From contig JBGAKC010000010.1 of assembly GCA_044224605.1 (NCBI GenBank), positions 1-64,000 of the forward strand: DNA of 64,000 bases. Direction: 5' to 3'. Made by a program: the position numbers and the translations under genes. Numbering within the stretch: position 1 is the first letter of the stretch; each line of letters starts with the position of its first letter. This document shows positions 28,821-37,245 of this stretch, one piece after another. The notes beneath the pieces are model-generated. The model searched no databases, had not been told where the DNA came from, and worked only from the letters and a program-made list of their open reading frames with translations. The DNA comes from UBA7672 sp044224605 (GTDB lineage: Bacteria > Pseudomonadota > Alphaproteobacteria > Caulobacterales > Hyphomonadaceae).

Positions 28821-29474
28821 TCAGGCCGCGCCGCCCGCCGAAGTGTCGGTCGGCTCGATGTTGTGCTTCATCAGGAAGGGCAGGTTGGCCAGCATGAACA
28901 CGAAGGCCAGCGGGATCGACAGGAACAGTTTCGAGTTGACCCAGAACTCCTTCGGGAAGTTCCGCCAGATCACCTCGTTGATGATCGCCAGCACGATGTA
29001 GAACGCCGCCCAGCGCAGCGCGAAGATCTTCCAGGCGTGATCCGGCAACTGGAATGCATGCTCGAACGCCGTCTTCCAGATGTTGCGGCCGATGGCGAGG
29101 CTGCCCAGGATCGTGACGGCAAAGAGCGTGTTGATGATCGTCGGCTTGATGAAGGCGAAGGTCTCGTCCTGCAGCCAGATCGTCAGCCCGCCGAAGGTCA
29201 TGACCACAATGCCGGTGATGACAAGCATGGGCGGCAGCTTGCGGCCCTTGAACAGCGTCCAGCCGATCGCCGCGGCGACCGAAGCCATGAAGACGCCCGT
29301 CGCCCAGAAGATGGCGGTCTCCTTCGAGAAGGGTCCCGTCTCGTCGGTAAAATTCTGCATGACGTTGAAAACGATCACGAAGGCGAGAACGGGACCGATG
29401 TCGGTCCAGATGTTTCCTGCCCCCTTCGGGATGGATTTTTTTGCGTCTGGGGAGGGGGTCGTTTCGATCATCAA
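28821..29474 (-). CDS. yciB: inner-membrane-spanning protein YciB / septation protein IspZ
   Basis: 217 residues with five or six membrane segments. Family signatures: GPVLAFVIVFNV near the start, GKETAIFWATGVFM-type segment, FKPTIINTLFA-type segment (here FIKPTIINTLFA), and RWAAFYIVLAIINEVIWRNF. YciB/IspZ is an intracellular septation and envelope-integrity factor that interacts with the elongation and division machinery. No partner is adjacent. Confidence 0.9.
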   Translation of the reverse strand: MMIETTPSPDAKKSIPKGAGNIWTDIGPVLAFVIVFNVMQNFTDETGPFSKETAIFWATGVFMASVAAAIGWTLFKGRKLPPMLVITGIVVMTFGGLTIWLQDETFAFIKPTIINTLFAVTILGSLAIGRNIWKTAFEHAFQLPDHAWKIFALRWAAFYIVLAIINEVIWRNFPKEFWVNSKLFLSIPLAFVFMLANLPFLMKHNIEPTDTSAGGAA

Positions 29475-29683
29475 GGTCCCTTAGCGGGCCGAAGCCATAC
29501 GGGTCAAACGCGTGGCGCATGACGATGCCGCGAAATGGTGCGTACAGATCATTGCGCTCGCCTGAAACATGAAAATCGAAGGGCCAGATATTGTTACAAG
29601 CCAGTCCAACAGTCTTGCGCCAGTAGATCACAGCGCGGTTCACGAAGCGTTTCTCGCCCGGAATCTTCTGAAATCTCGAGACT

Positions 29684-30544
29684 TCAGCCGAACTGGAGGA
29701 GACCCAGTCCCGCCGCAAGAATGACGGCGGCCAGTGTGCGGCGCACACCAAAACCTTCGCGCAGGAACCACCATCCCATGATCGCCGCAAACACCACGGC
29801 TGTTTCGCGCATTGCCGAGATGTAGGCGACGGGCGCGATCGAGAAGCCGTAAAGCGCCATCGAGAACGAGATCAGTGTGCAGACGCCCGCGCCGATGCCA
29901 GGCCAGAGCGCCGCGCGCGTTGAGGCCATGAAGGCTTTTCGACCGCGCGTGAAGAAGGCGATGGTGTTGATGCCGATCCAGTCCAGCACGAACAGCCAGA
30001 CGATGAAGCTCCACTGCGACGGGCCGGATCGTACGCCCTGCGCGTCGATGACGTTGTAGATCGCTACACAGGCGCCAGTCGCCATCGCCCAGAGCAGGGC
30101 GGAGTTCCGCGCCTTGCGCGATCCAGCGAAATTCCTTTCAGGCAGTGCGAATACGACCGTTGCAAGGCTCGCGACCGTCAGGCCGGTAATGGCGAGCGGC
30201 GACAGGTGTTCGCCGAGCACGAGCGATGCTGCGATCGCCGTGAGTAGCGGCGCCGATCCACGCATGACCGGGAACACCAGCGAGAGATCCCCGCGCGACA
30301 GCGCCCGCACGAGCGCCGTCTGATAGAGCCAGTGTGCGGGCAGGGAAAGGCCGAGGATCATCCATGTCTGCGGGTTCGGCAGGGGCGCCACGAACACGAA
30401 GGGCGCCATCAGGATGGCCGACGTGAACGCCATCACGGCGCGTCCGCCGAGAATGTCTTTCGCCGCCTTCACGAAGGTATTCGCCCCCGCCAGCGTCACC
30501 GCCGATCCGAGGCCAAGCGCGAAGGCGAAGACTTCGGGGTTCAC
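29684..30544 (-). CDS. EamA/DMT-family transporter
   Basis: 286 residues with ten membrane segments in two EamA repeats. The first repeat contains TALVRALSRGDLSLVFPVMRGSAPLLTAI and the second FSIAPVAYISAMRETAVVFAAIMGWWFLREGFG, both typical. Substrate unknown; DMT proteins often export metabolites. It is the last gene of a MarR-mtaB-ftsY-EamA operon; its start is directly next to the ftsY stop. Confidence 0.87.
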   Translation of the reverse strand: MNPEVFAFALGLGSAVTLAGANTFVKAAKDILGGRAVMAFTSAILMAPFVFVAPLPNPQTWMILGLSLPAHWLYQTALVRALSRGDLSLVFPVMRGSAPLLTAIAASLVLGEHLSPLAITGLTVASLATVVFALPERNFAGSRKARNSALLWAMATGACVAIYNVIDAQGVRSGPSQWSFIVWLFVLDWIGINTIAFFTRGRKAFMASTRAALWPGIGAGVCTLISFSMALYGFSIAPVAYISAMRETAVVFAAIMGWWFLREGFGVRRTLAAVILAAGLGLLQFG

Positions 30545-31579
30545 CTAGTCGTCCAGCCCCACGAGCGCGCGGGCGAACGTGTCAGCGCTGAAGGGGTGAA
30601 GGTCTTCGGCCTTCTCGCCGACGCCGACGAAGTGGATGGGCAGGGCGTGCTGTTCTGCAATCGCGACCAGCACGCCGCCCTTGGCGGTGCCGTCGAGCTT
30701 GGTCATCACAAGGCCGGTCACGCCAGCAGTGTTGCGGAAGGCCTCGACCTGGCTGAGCGCGTTCTGGCCGACGGTCGCATCCAGCACGAGGATCACATCG
30801 TGCGGCGCATCAGGTTCGACCTTGTGTACGGCGCGGACAACCTTGGAGAGTTCGTCCATCAGCTGGGCCTTGTTCTGCAGGCGCCCGGCGGTGTCGATCA
30901 GGACGAGGTCGCGGTTTTCCTTCTTCGCCGTGTCGACAGCCTCGAAGGCGAGAGCGGCGGCATCTGCGCCGTGCTCTTTCGAAATGAAACGTGCGTTTGA
31001 GCGCTCGGCCCACACGCGCAGCTGATCCACCGCGGCGGCGCGAAACGTGTCGCCAGCAGCCAGCAGGACATCGGCGCCTTGCGAGGAAAGCTTCGAGGCG
31101 ATCTTGCCGATCGTCGTCGTCTTGCCCGAGCCGTTGACGCCCACGAACAGCACGACGCGCGGTTTCGGTCCGACGCTGAAATCGACGATCTGCTCGCGGG
31201 GTTTCAGGATCGTGGCGACTTCCTGCGCCAGCGCCGCCTTGATCTCGTCCTCGCTGACTTCCTTGTCGAACCTGTCCTTTGCAATCGCCTGCGTGATCCG
31301 CGCGGCGACCTTCGCGCCCATGTCGGACGTGATCAGAAGTTCCTCGAGTTCCTCGAGCGACCCGCGATCCAGCTTCTTCTTGGTGAAGACGGCGGCGACG
31401 CCTTCCGCAAGACGCGACGAGGAGCGTTTCAGCCCTTCAGCCAGTCGTGCGATGAAGCCTCTCGGTTGCTCCGCAGGCTGTTCCGGTTGCGGTGCGACGT
31501 CCGCCTGGTTCAGCGGCTCAATCGGCGTCTCGCCGGTTTTGGGATCCGGCTGTTTCTTCTTGCCCCACCAAAGGATCAT
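30545..31579 (-). CDS. ftsY: signal recognition particle receptor FtsY
   Basis: 344 residues. SRP-type GTPase NG domain: P-loop GVNGSGKTTT at 147-156, DTAGRLQNKAQLMDEL, and TKLDGTAKGG near the C-terminus, which carries DLHPFSADTFA. The N-terminal acidic A domain is short (about 40 residues), as is common in Alphaproteobacteria. Docks the SRP-ribosome complex at the inner membrane. Its start overlaps the mtaB stop by 4 bases. Confidence 0.96.
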   Translation of the reverse strand: MILWWGKKKQPDPKTGETPIEPLNQADVAPQPEQPAEQPRGFIARLAEGLKRSSSRLAEGVAAVFTKKKLDRGSLEELEELLITSDMGAKVAARITQAIAKDRFDKEVSEDEIKAALAQEVATILKPREQIVDFSVGPKPRVVLFVGVNGSGKTTTIGKIASKLSSQGADVLLAAGDTFRAAAVDQLRVWAERSNARFISKEHGADAAALAFEAVDTAKKENRDLVLIDTAGRLQNKAQLMDELSKVVRAVHKVEPDAPHDVILVLDATVGQNALSQVEAFRNTAGVTGLVMTKLDGTAKGGVLVAIAEQHALPIHFVGVGEKAEDLHPFSADTFARALVGLDD

Positions 31580-32925
31580 GTGGCCTCAACCGTGAGAGAT
31601 TGGCCGACCAGTTCTGTTGCTGTGCGCGAGACAAGGGTGAAAGGCGCCGGCCGTCCTGCTTCCGGCGAGACGCCCTCGATCTTCACAGGGGAGAAATCCG
31701 GAAGCCGCGCGCGGTTCCCGGCTTCGACCAGCGCCATCACGGTCTGGCCGACGTGGCGGTCGAGTCGCAGCCCAAGTCGCTCGGCGCCTTTCTCACGCAG
31801 TTTCGCGGCGCGCGCCTTGATCACGTCGCGCGCGACTTGCGGCATGCGCGCAGCGGGCGTGCCGGGCCGGGGCGAGTAGGGGAAGACGTGGAGGTAATCG
31901 ATGCCGCACTCATCGACGCTCGCCAGCGTGTTGGCGAACATCTCGTCCGTCTCGGTCGGGAAGCCGGCGATAAGGTCGGCGCCGAACGCCATGCCGGGAC
32001 GGGCGCCGCGCAGCCGATTGCACAGGTTGATTGCGTCGTTGCGCGAATGGCGGCGTTTCATGCGCTTGAGGATCATGTCGTCGCCGGACTGGAAGGAGAG
32101 GTGCAGGTGCGGCGCGATCCGCGGTTCGTGCGCCAGCGCCTCGAACAGCGGCTCGTCGATCTCGATCGCGTCGATGGAGGACAACCGGAGCTGCTTCAGG
32201 TCCGGCACAAGCTTCAGGATACGCGCGATGAGATTCCCGAGCTTCGGCGAATTGGGCAGGTCTGCGCCCCATGAGGTGAGATCTACGCCCGTCAGCACGA
32301 TCTCATAGTGGCCGGTGGCGACCAGACGCTTCACCTGGTCGACGACTTCGCCTGCCGGTACAGAGCGTGAATTCCCGCGACCGTAGGGGATGATGCAGAA
32401 CGTGCAGCGGTGATCGCATCCGGTCTGCACCTGAACGAAGGCCCGCGCACGGCCATCAAGGCCATCTACCAGATGCGCGGCCGTCTCACGGACGGACATG
32501 ATGTCGTTCACCTGAACGCGCGGCGTATTCGCGATGAGGTCGAGGCCGGTGAAAGTCTCGGCTTTCATCTTCTCGGCGTTGCCGATCACGCGCGTGACCT
32601 CCGGCATGTCGGCGAAGCTCTTGGGATCGATCTGCGCCGCGCAGCCCGTGACGATGATCGAGGCAGATGGCCGCTCGCGTCGCGCACGCCGGATCGTCTG
32701 CCGCGCCTGCCGGACGGCTTCAGCCGTCACCGCGCAGGTGTTGACGATCACCGCATCCGTCAGCCCCGCCGTCTCGGCGTGGCCGCGCATCACCTCGGAC
32801 TCATAGGAATTCAGGCGGCATCCCAGCGTGAGGATGTCGACTGAGGATTTGGCGGAGGAGGGCGCGCCGTCGGCCATGCGGGGGACATAGGCTCCCGGGC
32901 CGGACTTGTCACGTTTGAAGGGCAA
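31576..32925 (-). CDS. mtaB: tRNA t6A37 methylthiotransferase MtaB
   Basis: 449 residues. Radical-SAM enzyme that adds a methylthio group to t6A37 of tRNA. The N-terminal MTTase domain contains TLGCRLNSYESE and VNTCAVTAEAVRQ; the radical-SAM cluster motif is GCDHRCTFC, followed by IIPYGRGNSRS. A C-terminal TRAM-like region ends the protein. The first 15-20 residues may be an over-extension; a later Met lies at codon 17. Gene order MarR-mtaB-ftsY is common in related genomes. Confidence 0.93.
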   Translation of the reverse strand: MPFKRDKSGPGAYVPRMADGAPSSAKSSVDILTLGCRLNSYESEVMRGHAETAGLTDAVIVNTCAVTAEAVRQARQTIRRARRERPSASIIVTGCAAQIDPKSFADMPEVTRVIGNAEKMKAETFTGLDLIANTPRVQVNDIMSVRETAAHLVDGLDGRARAFVQVQTGCDHRCTFCIIPYGRGNSRSVPAGEVVDQVKRLVATGHYEIVLTGVDLTSWGADLPNSPKLGNLIARILKLVPDLKQLRLSSIDAIEIDEPLFEALAHEPRIAPHLHLSFQSGDDMILKRMKRRHSRNDAINLCNRLRGARPGMAFGADLIAGFPTETDEMFANTLASVDECGIDYLHVFPYSPRPGTPAARMPQVARDVIKARAAKLREKGAERLGLRLDRHVGQTVMALVEAGNRARLPDFSPVKIEGVSPEAGRPAPFTLVSRTATELVGQSLTVEAT

Positions 32926-33417
32926 TCAGCCCTTGTCGCCGCAGGCGACGTGCTCGATGCCGCCAAGCTTGTTCAGCAGTTCTGAAAGCTTGAGCGCTTC
33001 CTTATCGTCGATCCGCTTCATGGCTTCGTCCATGGCGGGCGCGTAGACGGCCCACATCGCCTTGCGCAGGGCGAAACCCTTGGCGGTCGGCTCCAGCATG
33101 TGCCCGCGCTTGTCTTCCTTGCACTGGATACGCTTCACCAGCCCTTCCTTCTCCATCCGGTCGACCAGGCGCGAGAGCTGGTAGGGCAGGATGAACAGAG
33201 GGATGGCGAGATCCTTGGGGCGGGTCGGCTGGCCCGTGCGCTCGAGTTCCCAGAGCACTGTGTACCAGGACAGCTCGGGAAAATCGGCTTGCTTCAGGGC
33301 TTCTTCGACATGGCACTGAATGGCCTGCGACACTCTGCCCAACGCAACCCAGGCCCGCTGGACGGGGTCTGAAGGAATCCTGGTCGGAGCCTTTAGCTGA
33401 GATTGTTGCAAACGCAA
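32926..33417 (-). CDS. MarR-family transcriptional regulator
   Basis: 163 residues from a TTG at 33417, supported by AGGAGG five bases upstream (33423-33428 read on the minus strand). Winged helix region: RPKDLAIPLFILPYQLSRLVDRMEKEGLVKRIQC, then the wing EDKRGHMLEPTAKGFAL. Its start codon lies in one of two inverted repeats in the divergent promoter, so autorepression and control of the FMN reductase gene are likely. Confidence 0.85.
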   Translation of the reverse strand: MRLQQSQLKAPTRIPSDPVQRAWVALGRVSQAIQCHVEEALKQADFPELSWYTVLWELERTGQPTRPKDLAIPLFILPYQLSRLVDRMEKEGLVKRIQCKEDKRGHMLEPTAKGFALRKAMWAVYAPAMDEAMKRIDDKEALKLSELLNKLGGIEHVACGDKG

Positions 33418-33445
33418 CCAATCCTCCTATTTATTGCAAGTGCAA
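33405..33445. promoter_or_regulatory. paired MarR operators in the divergent promoter
   Basis: Two inverted repeats with the same core: GTTGC-aaac-GCAAC at 33405-33418 and TTGCA-ag-TGCAA at 33434-33445. They share TTGC/GCAA half-sites, are 15 bases apart, and the first one spans the regulator's start codon. This layout suits a MarR dimer repressing both its own gene and the NADPH-FMN reductase gene. Confidence 0.65.
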
Positions 33446-33519
33446 CAAAATGACGAACAGGCCATTCGTCAAGATCTCTAGCAGCAACCAACTCCTCAGT
33501 CGTCAAAGGACCCTACGTC

Positions 33520-34098
33520 ATGACCCGCAAAATTGCTGTCCTTCTCGGTTCGCTTCGCAACAACTCGAATTCCGAGCGCCTCGCCCGCGCGATCGCGGCC
33601 GAAGCTCCGAAAAATCTCGCCTTCGACATCGTGCCCATAGGCGATCTGCCTTTCTACAACCAGGACCTCGAAACGGATTCGCCGCCGGCTGCCTGGACGG
33701 CTTTCCGTGATCGACTGAACTCGGCTGACGCCGTCCTGTTCGTTACCCCGGAATACAACCGCTCGGCGCCTGCCGTGCTGAAGAATGCAATCGATGTTGG
33801 CTCGCGCCCCTATGGCCGGTCGGCCTATGCTGGCAAGCCTGCGGCGGTGGTCTCCTCCTCGATCGGCCCGATCTCGGGCTTCGGCGCGAACCATCACCTC
33901 CGCCAGTCCCTGGCCTTCCTCGACATGCCGACGCTGCAGCAGCCGGAAATGTATCTCGGCTCGGTCGGCGACTGGTTCGACGAGGACGGCAAGGTGAAGA
34001 GCGAACAGACCCGCGCCTTCCTCGGCCAGTTCGCCGCGAAATTCGCGAAGTGGATCGAGCTGGTCGCACCGAAAAAGGAAGTTTCTGAAGCCGCCTGA
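33520..34098 (+). CDS. NADPH-dependent FMN reductase
   Basis: 192 residues of the flavodoxin-like fold. FMN-binding motif GSLRNNSNSERLAR at the start, then TPEYNRSAPAVLKNAID and SSSIGPISGFGANHHLR. It reduces FMN or quinones/azo compounds with NADPH; such genes are often induced by oxidants and controlled by MarR proteins. It has its own terminator, and paired MarR operators upstream. Confidence 0.9.
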   Translation: MTRKIAVLLGSLRNNSNSERLARAIAAEAPKNLAFDIVPIGDLPFYNQDLETDSPPAAWTAFRDRLNSADAVLFVTPEYNRSAPAVLKNAIDVGSRPYGRSAYAGKPAAVVSSSIGPISGFGANHHLRQSLAFLDMPTLQQPEMYLGSVGDWFDEDGKVKSEQTRAFLGQFAAKFAKWIELVAPKKEVSEAA

Positions 34099-34116
34099 GG
34101 AGGCGGAGGTCAAACC

Positions 34117-34149
34117 TGCGGGGGCTGCTTGGGCGGCCCCCGCATTTTT
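34117..34149 (+). terminator. intrinsic terminator after the FMN reductase
   Basis: Perfect 9-bp stem TGCGGGGGC / GCCCCCGCA with a 10-base loop, followed by TTTTT. It begins 19 bases after the stop codon. Confidence 0.9.
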
Positions 34150-34262
34150 GGCGCGCCATGCTGCAGCTGCGCGCCTTAATCCTGAAAATTCGAATGCTTT
34201 TTCTTAACCAGTTTCCTTGATCCTGCAGACATGGACAGGCCGCATCTGAGGGGAAGCGGAAG

Positions 34263-34451
34263 GTGGAAAACCAGTATCTGCAATCGGCGCTGAAGGTGAC
34301 GCAGCTTGCGCTGCGCGCCCGTCAGGCGCCAATCGGCGAGCCAGCCAGCCTCGTGCTTCTGCTGCTTCTTGCCGAACTCGACATGCGCTGGAACGAAATG
34401 CCGGAGCGGGTGGGTTTGCCCACCCCGGCTGAGATTCGCGCCCTTATCTAG
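34263..34451 (+). CDS. small hypothetical protein (62 aa)
   Basis: GTG at 34263 with GAGGGGA eight bases upstream, ending TAG at 34449-34451. The peptide begins MENQYLQSALKVTQLALRAR, has a hydrophobic run ASLVLLLLLAELDM and a charged tail. No family recognised. Its last 4 bases overlap the end of the convergent molybdenum hydroxylase gene. The good ribosome site argues for translation. Confidence 0.5.
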   Translation: MENQYLQSALKVTQLALRARQAPIGEPASLVLLLLLAELDMRWNEMPERVGLPTPAEIRALI

Positions 34452-36613
34452 GCTTTGAGGCCAAGCGGCAGTTTCGCATAGGTCTTGCCCGTCGCCGCCA
34501 GCAGCGCGTTGGCGACGGCCGGTCCGATCGGCGGCACACCCGGCTCACCCACGCCCGTCGGCTTCTCGGTTGATGGCACGATGTAGACCTCGACCTTCGG
34601 CATCTGGGCCATGCGCAGCGGTGCATAGTCGTAGAAGTTGCTCTGCGTCGGCGCGCCGTCCTTCAGTGTCAGCTGTTCGCCGAGAATTGCGGAGAGGCCA
34701 TAGCCTATCCCGCCTTCCATCTGCGCGCGCACGATGTCCGGGTTGATCACGATGCCGCAGTCGACCGCGCACACGACGCGGTCAACGGAGAATGCGCCAT
34801 CCGGCTTCACGGTCACGTCGGCCACCTCCGCCACATAGGACGAGAACGAGTGATGCACGGCGACGCCGCGCGTCTTGCCTGCGGGCAGCGGGCCTGCCTT
34901 CTCGATCGCGAGGTTGAGCACGCCAAGCTGGCGAGGCTCCTTCGCGAGGAGTGTCCGGCGAAGTTCGACCGGGTCCTTGCCCATCTTCTTCGCGACAACG
35001 TCGAAGAAATGCTCCTTGGCGTAGGCCGTGTGGGTATGGCCCACCGAGCGCCACCACAGCACCGGCACCGGGTTCTTCACCAGGTGCACGTCGACGCTGA
35101 TGTTGGGGATCGCATAGGCGATGTCGTTCGACCCCTCGATCGAGGAGAAGTCCGGTGCGCCGGGCGGCAGGAAGGGCGTGCCCTCCATGATCGACTGGAC
35201 CGCCGTGCGGTCGCCCCATGCCTCGATGGCGCCGTTGTTCACGCGCGCCGTCATGCGGTGGACGTTCATCGGCCGGTACTTGCCCGACCGGATGTCGTCC
35301 TCGCGCGTCCACATCAGTTTCACCGGCGCCTTGCCGTTCAGCGCCTTGGCGATCTGCGAGGCTTCGCTGACGAGATCAGCATCCGGCGTCGCGCGGCGGC
35401 CGAATGAGCCGCCGGCCAGCATGGTGACGATCGTTACCTGTTCGGGCTTCAGGCCGAGCACGGCGCAGGCCGCAGCCTGATCACCCGTCGGCATCTGCGA
35501 GCCCGAATGGATCGTACAGCTCTCGCCTGGCTTGTATTCGATGGTGCAGTTGAGCGGCTCCATCGGTGCGTGGACGAGATACGGGAACTCGAAATCGGCC
35601 GTGACGACCTGCCCGGCCCCTTTCAGCGCTGCGGCTCCTTTGCCTTCCTTGCGGGCCTCAAGCCCCGGCTTGTCGAGCATCTTCCGATAATCGGCGAACA
35701 TCGCATCGCTCGACCGTTTTTCGGCGGCGGCTTCGTCCCACGTGATCTTCAGCGCCTCACGGCCCTTCTTCGCGGCCCAGAAATTGGTCGCGACGACGGC
35801 GACGCCGTTCGAGATCTGGACGACGTCCGTAACGCCAGCCACGGCCTTGGCGGCGGTCGCATCGAAGCTGCCAACTTTGCCGCCGAATTTCGGGCTGCGT
35901 GCGAGCACGGCCGTCAACATGCCTTCGGGATGATAGTCGAGCGCGAACTGGGCCTTGGCGTGCACCTTGTCCGCCGAGTCGAGGCGCCCAAACGCTTTGG
36001 CGGCGTCGCGCTCCTTGCCGATGTACTGGTAGGCAGCCGGATCCTTGTAGGTCAGCTTGGCGGCATCCGGCGGGGTGATCTTCGCAGCCTCGGACGCGAG
36101 TTCGCCAAAGGTCGCCTTGTTGTTGCCGGAAGAGACCTCGCCCTTCGCGATCTGGACGCTGGACGCATCGACGCCCCATTTCCTGGCGGCGGCCTGTCGC
36201 AGCATTTCGCGTGCGGACGCGCCGGCGGCGCGCAGCTGGTCAAAGGACGAGAAGATCGCCGTGGAGCCGCCGGTGCCCATCATGCCGCCGAAGGCCGGGT
36301 TGCCATACTTGGCGTTATCAGCCGGCGAGTGCTCGAACCGCATCTGGCTCCAGTCGGCGTCCATTTCCTCGGCCACGATCGTGGTGAGCCCGGTCGAGAC
36401 GCCCTGGCCGAATTCGATATGGCGCAGATAGACGGTGACTGTGTTGTCGGCTCCGACCCGCACATAATCGCCAAGAGCTGTGTATGTCGTCGGACCGGTA
36501 GCGGCCATGTCAGTGCTGCGCATGTCGCAGCCGACGGCAAAGCCTGCGGCGCCGAAGCCGACGACGCCAAGAACGAACCGGCGGGAAGGAGAGAAGGTTG
36601 CTGTGTCAGGCAT
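34448..36613 (-). CDS. molybdopterin-binding subunit of a xanthine dehydrogenase-type hydroxylase (IorB-like)
   Basis: 721 residues from the ATG at 36613. A twin-arginine signal (SRRFVLGVVGFGAAGFA) sends it to the periplasm, as for isoquinoline 1-oxidoreductase and related aldehyde oxidases. Molybdopterin contact regions include HAPMEPLN, MLAGGSFGRR, and GVGEPGVPPIGPA, the last with the catalytic Glu of the family. The partner 2Fe-2S subunit is encoded 5 bases upstream. A cytochrome c subunit is not seen. Substrate unknown (N-heterocycles or aldehydes are typical). Confidence 0.9.
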   Translation of the reverse strand: MPDTATFSPSRRFVLGVVGFGAAGFAVGCDMRSTDMAATGPTTYTALGDYVRVGADNTVTVYLRHIEFGQGVSTGLTTIVAEEMDADWSQMRFEHSPADNAKYGNPAFGGMMGTGGSTAIFSSFDQLRAAGASAREMLRQAAARKWGVDASSVQIAKGEVSSGNNKATFGELASEAAKITPPDAAKLTYKDPAAYQYIGKERDAAKAFGRLDSADKVHAKAQFALDYHPEGMLTAVLARSPKFGGKVGSFDATAAKAVAGVTDVVQISNGVAVVATNFWAAKKGREALKITWDEAAAEKRSSDAMFADYRKMLDKPGLEARKEGKGAAALKGAGQVVTADFEFPYLVHAPMEPLNCTIEYKPGESCTIHSGSQMPTGDQAAACAVLGLKPEQVTIVTMLAGGSFGRRATPDADLVSEASQIAKALNGKAPVKLMWTREDDIRSGKYRPMNVHRMTARVNNGAIEAWGDRTAVQSIMEGTPFLPPGAPDFSSIEGSNDIAYAIPNISVDVHLVKNPVPVLWWRSVGHTHTAYAKEHFFDVVAKKMGKDPVELRRTLLAKEPRQLGVLNLAIEKAGPLPAGKTRGVAVHHSFSSYVAEVADVTVKPDGAFSVDRVVCAVDCGIVINPDIVRAQMEGGIGYGLSAILGEQLTLKDGAPTQSNFYDYAPLRMAQMPKVEVYIVPSTEKPTGVGEPGVPPIGPAVANALLAATGKTYAKLPLGLKA

Positions 36614-36618
36614 GGTGA

Positions 36619-37071
36619 TTACCCCATGATCTCGGACGCGCGCGCGACCGCGCTGCGAATGCGGTGGTAGGTGGCGCAGCGGCAGATGTTCGACGTCATG
36701 CCGTCGGTGATCTGCTGCTCCGTCGGCTTGGGCGTGGCCGTCAGCAGCGCGGCCGCAGCCAGCATCTGACCTGATTGGCACCAGCCGCACTGAACCACGT
36801 CGAGCTCGGTCCAGGCTTTCTGCACGGCTTTGCCGGCCGGCGTATCGAGCCCTTCGATTGTCGTGATCTTCTTGCCGGCCAGCGAAGCCGCCGGCGTGAT
36901 GCAGGCCCGGGTCGGCTGGCCATCAACCAGCACGGTGCAAGCTCCGCAGGCGGCGACGCCGCAGCCGAACTTCGTGCCGGTCATTTTCAGGTCTTCGCGC
37001 AGATACCAGAGCAGGGGGCGATCCTCCTCGCCCGCGTATTCCTGATCCTTGCCATTGATGTTGAGCTTCAT
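36619..37071 (-). CDS. (2Fe-2S)-binding subunit of the molybdenum hydroxylase (IorA-like)
   Basis: 150 residues from the ATG at 37071, which has GGAGGG upstream; a GTG two codons earlier is possible. First [2Fe-2S] cluster: FGCGVAACGACTVLVDG plus RACITP; second cluster: QCGWCQSGQM and NICRCATYHR. It has no signal sequence of its own, so it is expected to be carried to the periplasm with the Tat-targeted large subunit. A long inverted repeat lies 72-95 bases upstream of the start. Confidence 0.92.
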   Translation of the reverse strand: MKLNINGKDQEYAGEEDRPLLWYLREDLKMTGTKFGCGVAACGACTVLVDGQPTRACITPAASLAGKKITTIEGLDTPAGKAVQKAWTELDVVQCGWCQSGQMLAAAALLTATPKPTEQQITDGMTSNICRCATYHRIRSAVARASEIMG

Positions 37072-37142
37072 GGCCACCCTCCGCCGTCAGCTTACTGAGA
37101 TGAAATGCAGTGTTTCAGGCGCGACGAACGGCGCCAAGCCAT

Positions 37143-37166
37143 CAATGTGAGTATTTGCTCACATTG
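37143..37166. promoter_or_regulatory. 24-base palindrome upstream of the IorA-like gene
   Basis: CAATGTGAG-N6-CTCACATTG, a perfect 9-bp inverted repeat. It lies in the promoter region of the hydroxylase operon. The core TGTGA-N8-TCACA is like a CRP/FNR-type half-site pair but with 8 rather than 6 central bases, so the binding factor is unclear. No T-run follows, making a terminator less likely. Confidence 0.6.
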
Positions 37167-37245
37167 CGCAAGCGCCGCCAACGCCTGCGCCACAACGTGT
37201 TGCGTGAAAGCGATATGCGCCGCTGACTACAGCGACACGAAATTT

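Noticed and set aside
29475..29683. Minus-strand frame through the yciB-EamA gap (contains FQKIPGEKRFVNRAVIYW)
   Set aside because: It has no ribosome site and continues as a shadow of yciB; the peptide matches nothing I know. The gap is AT-richer than coding DNA around it.
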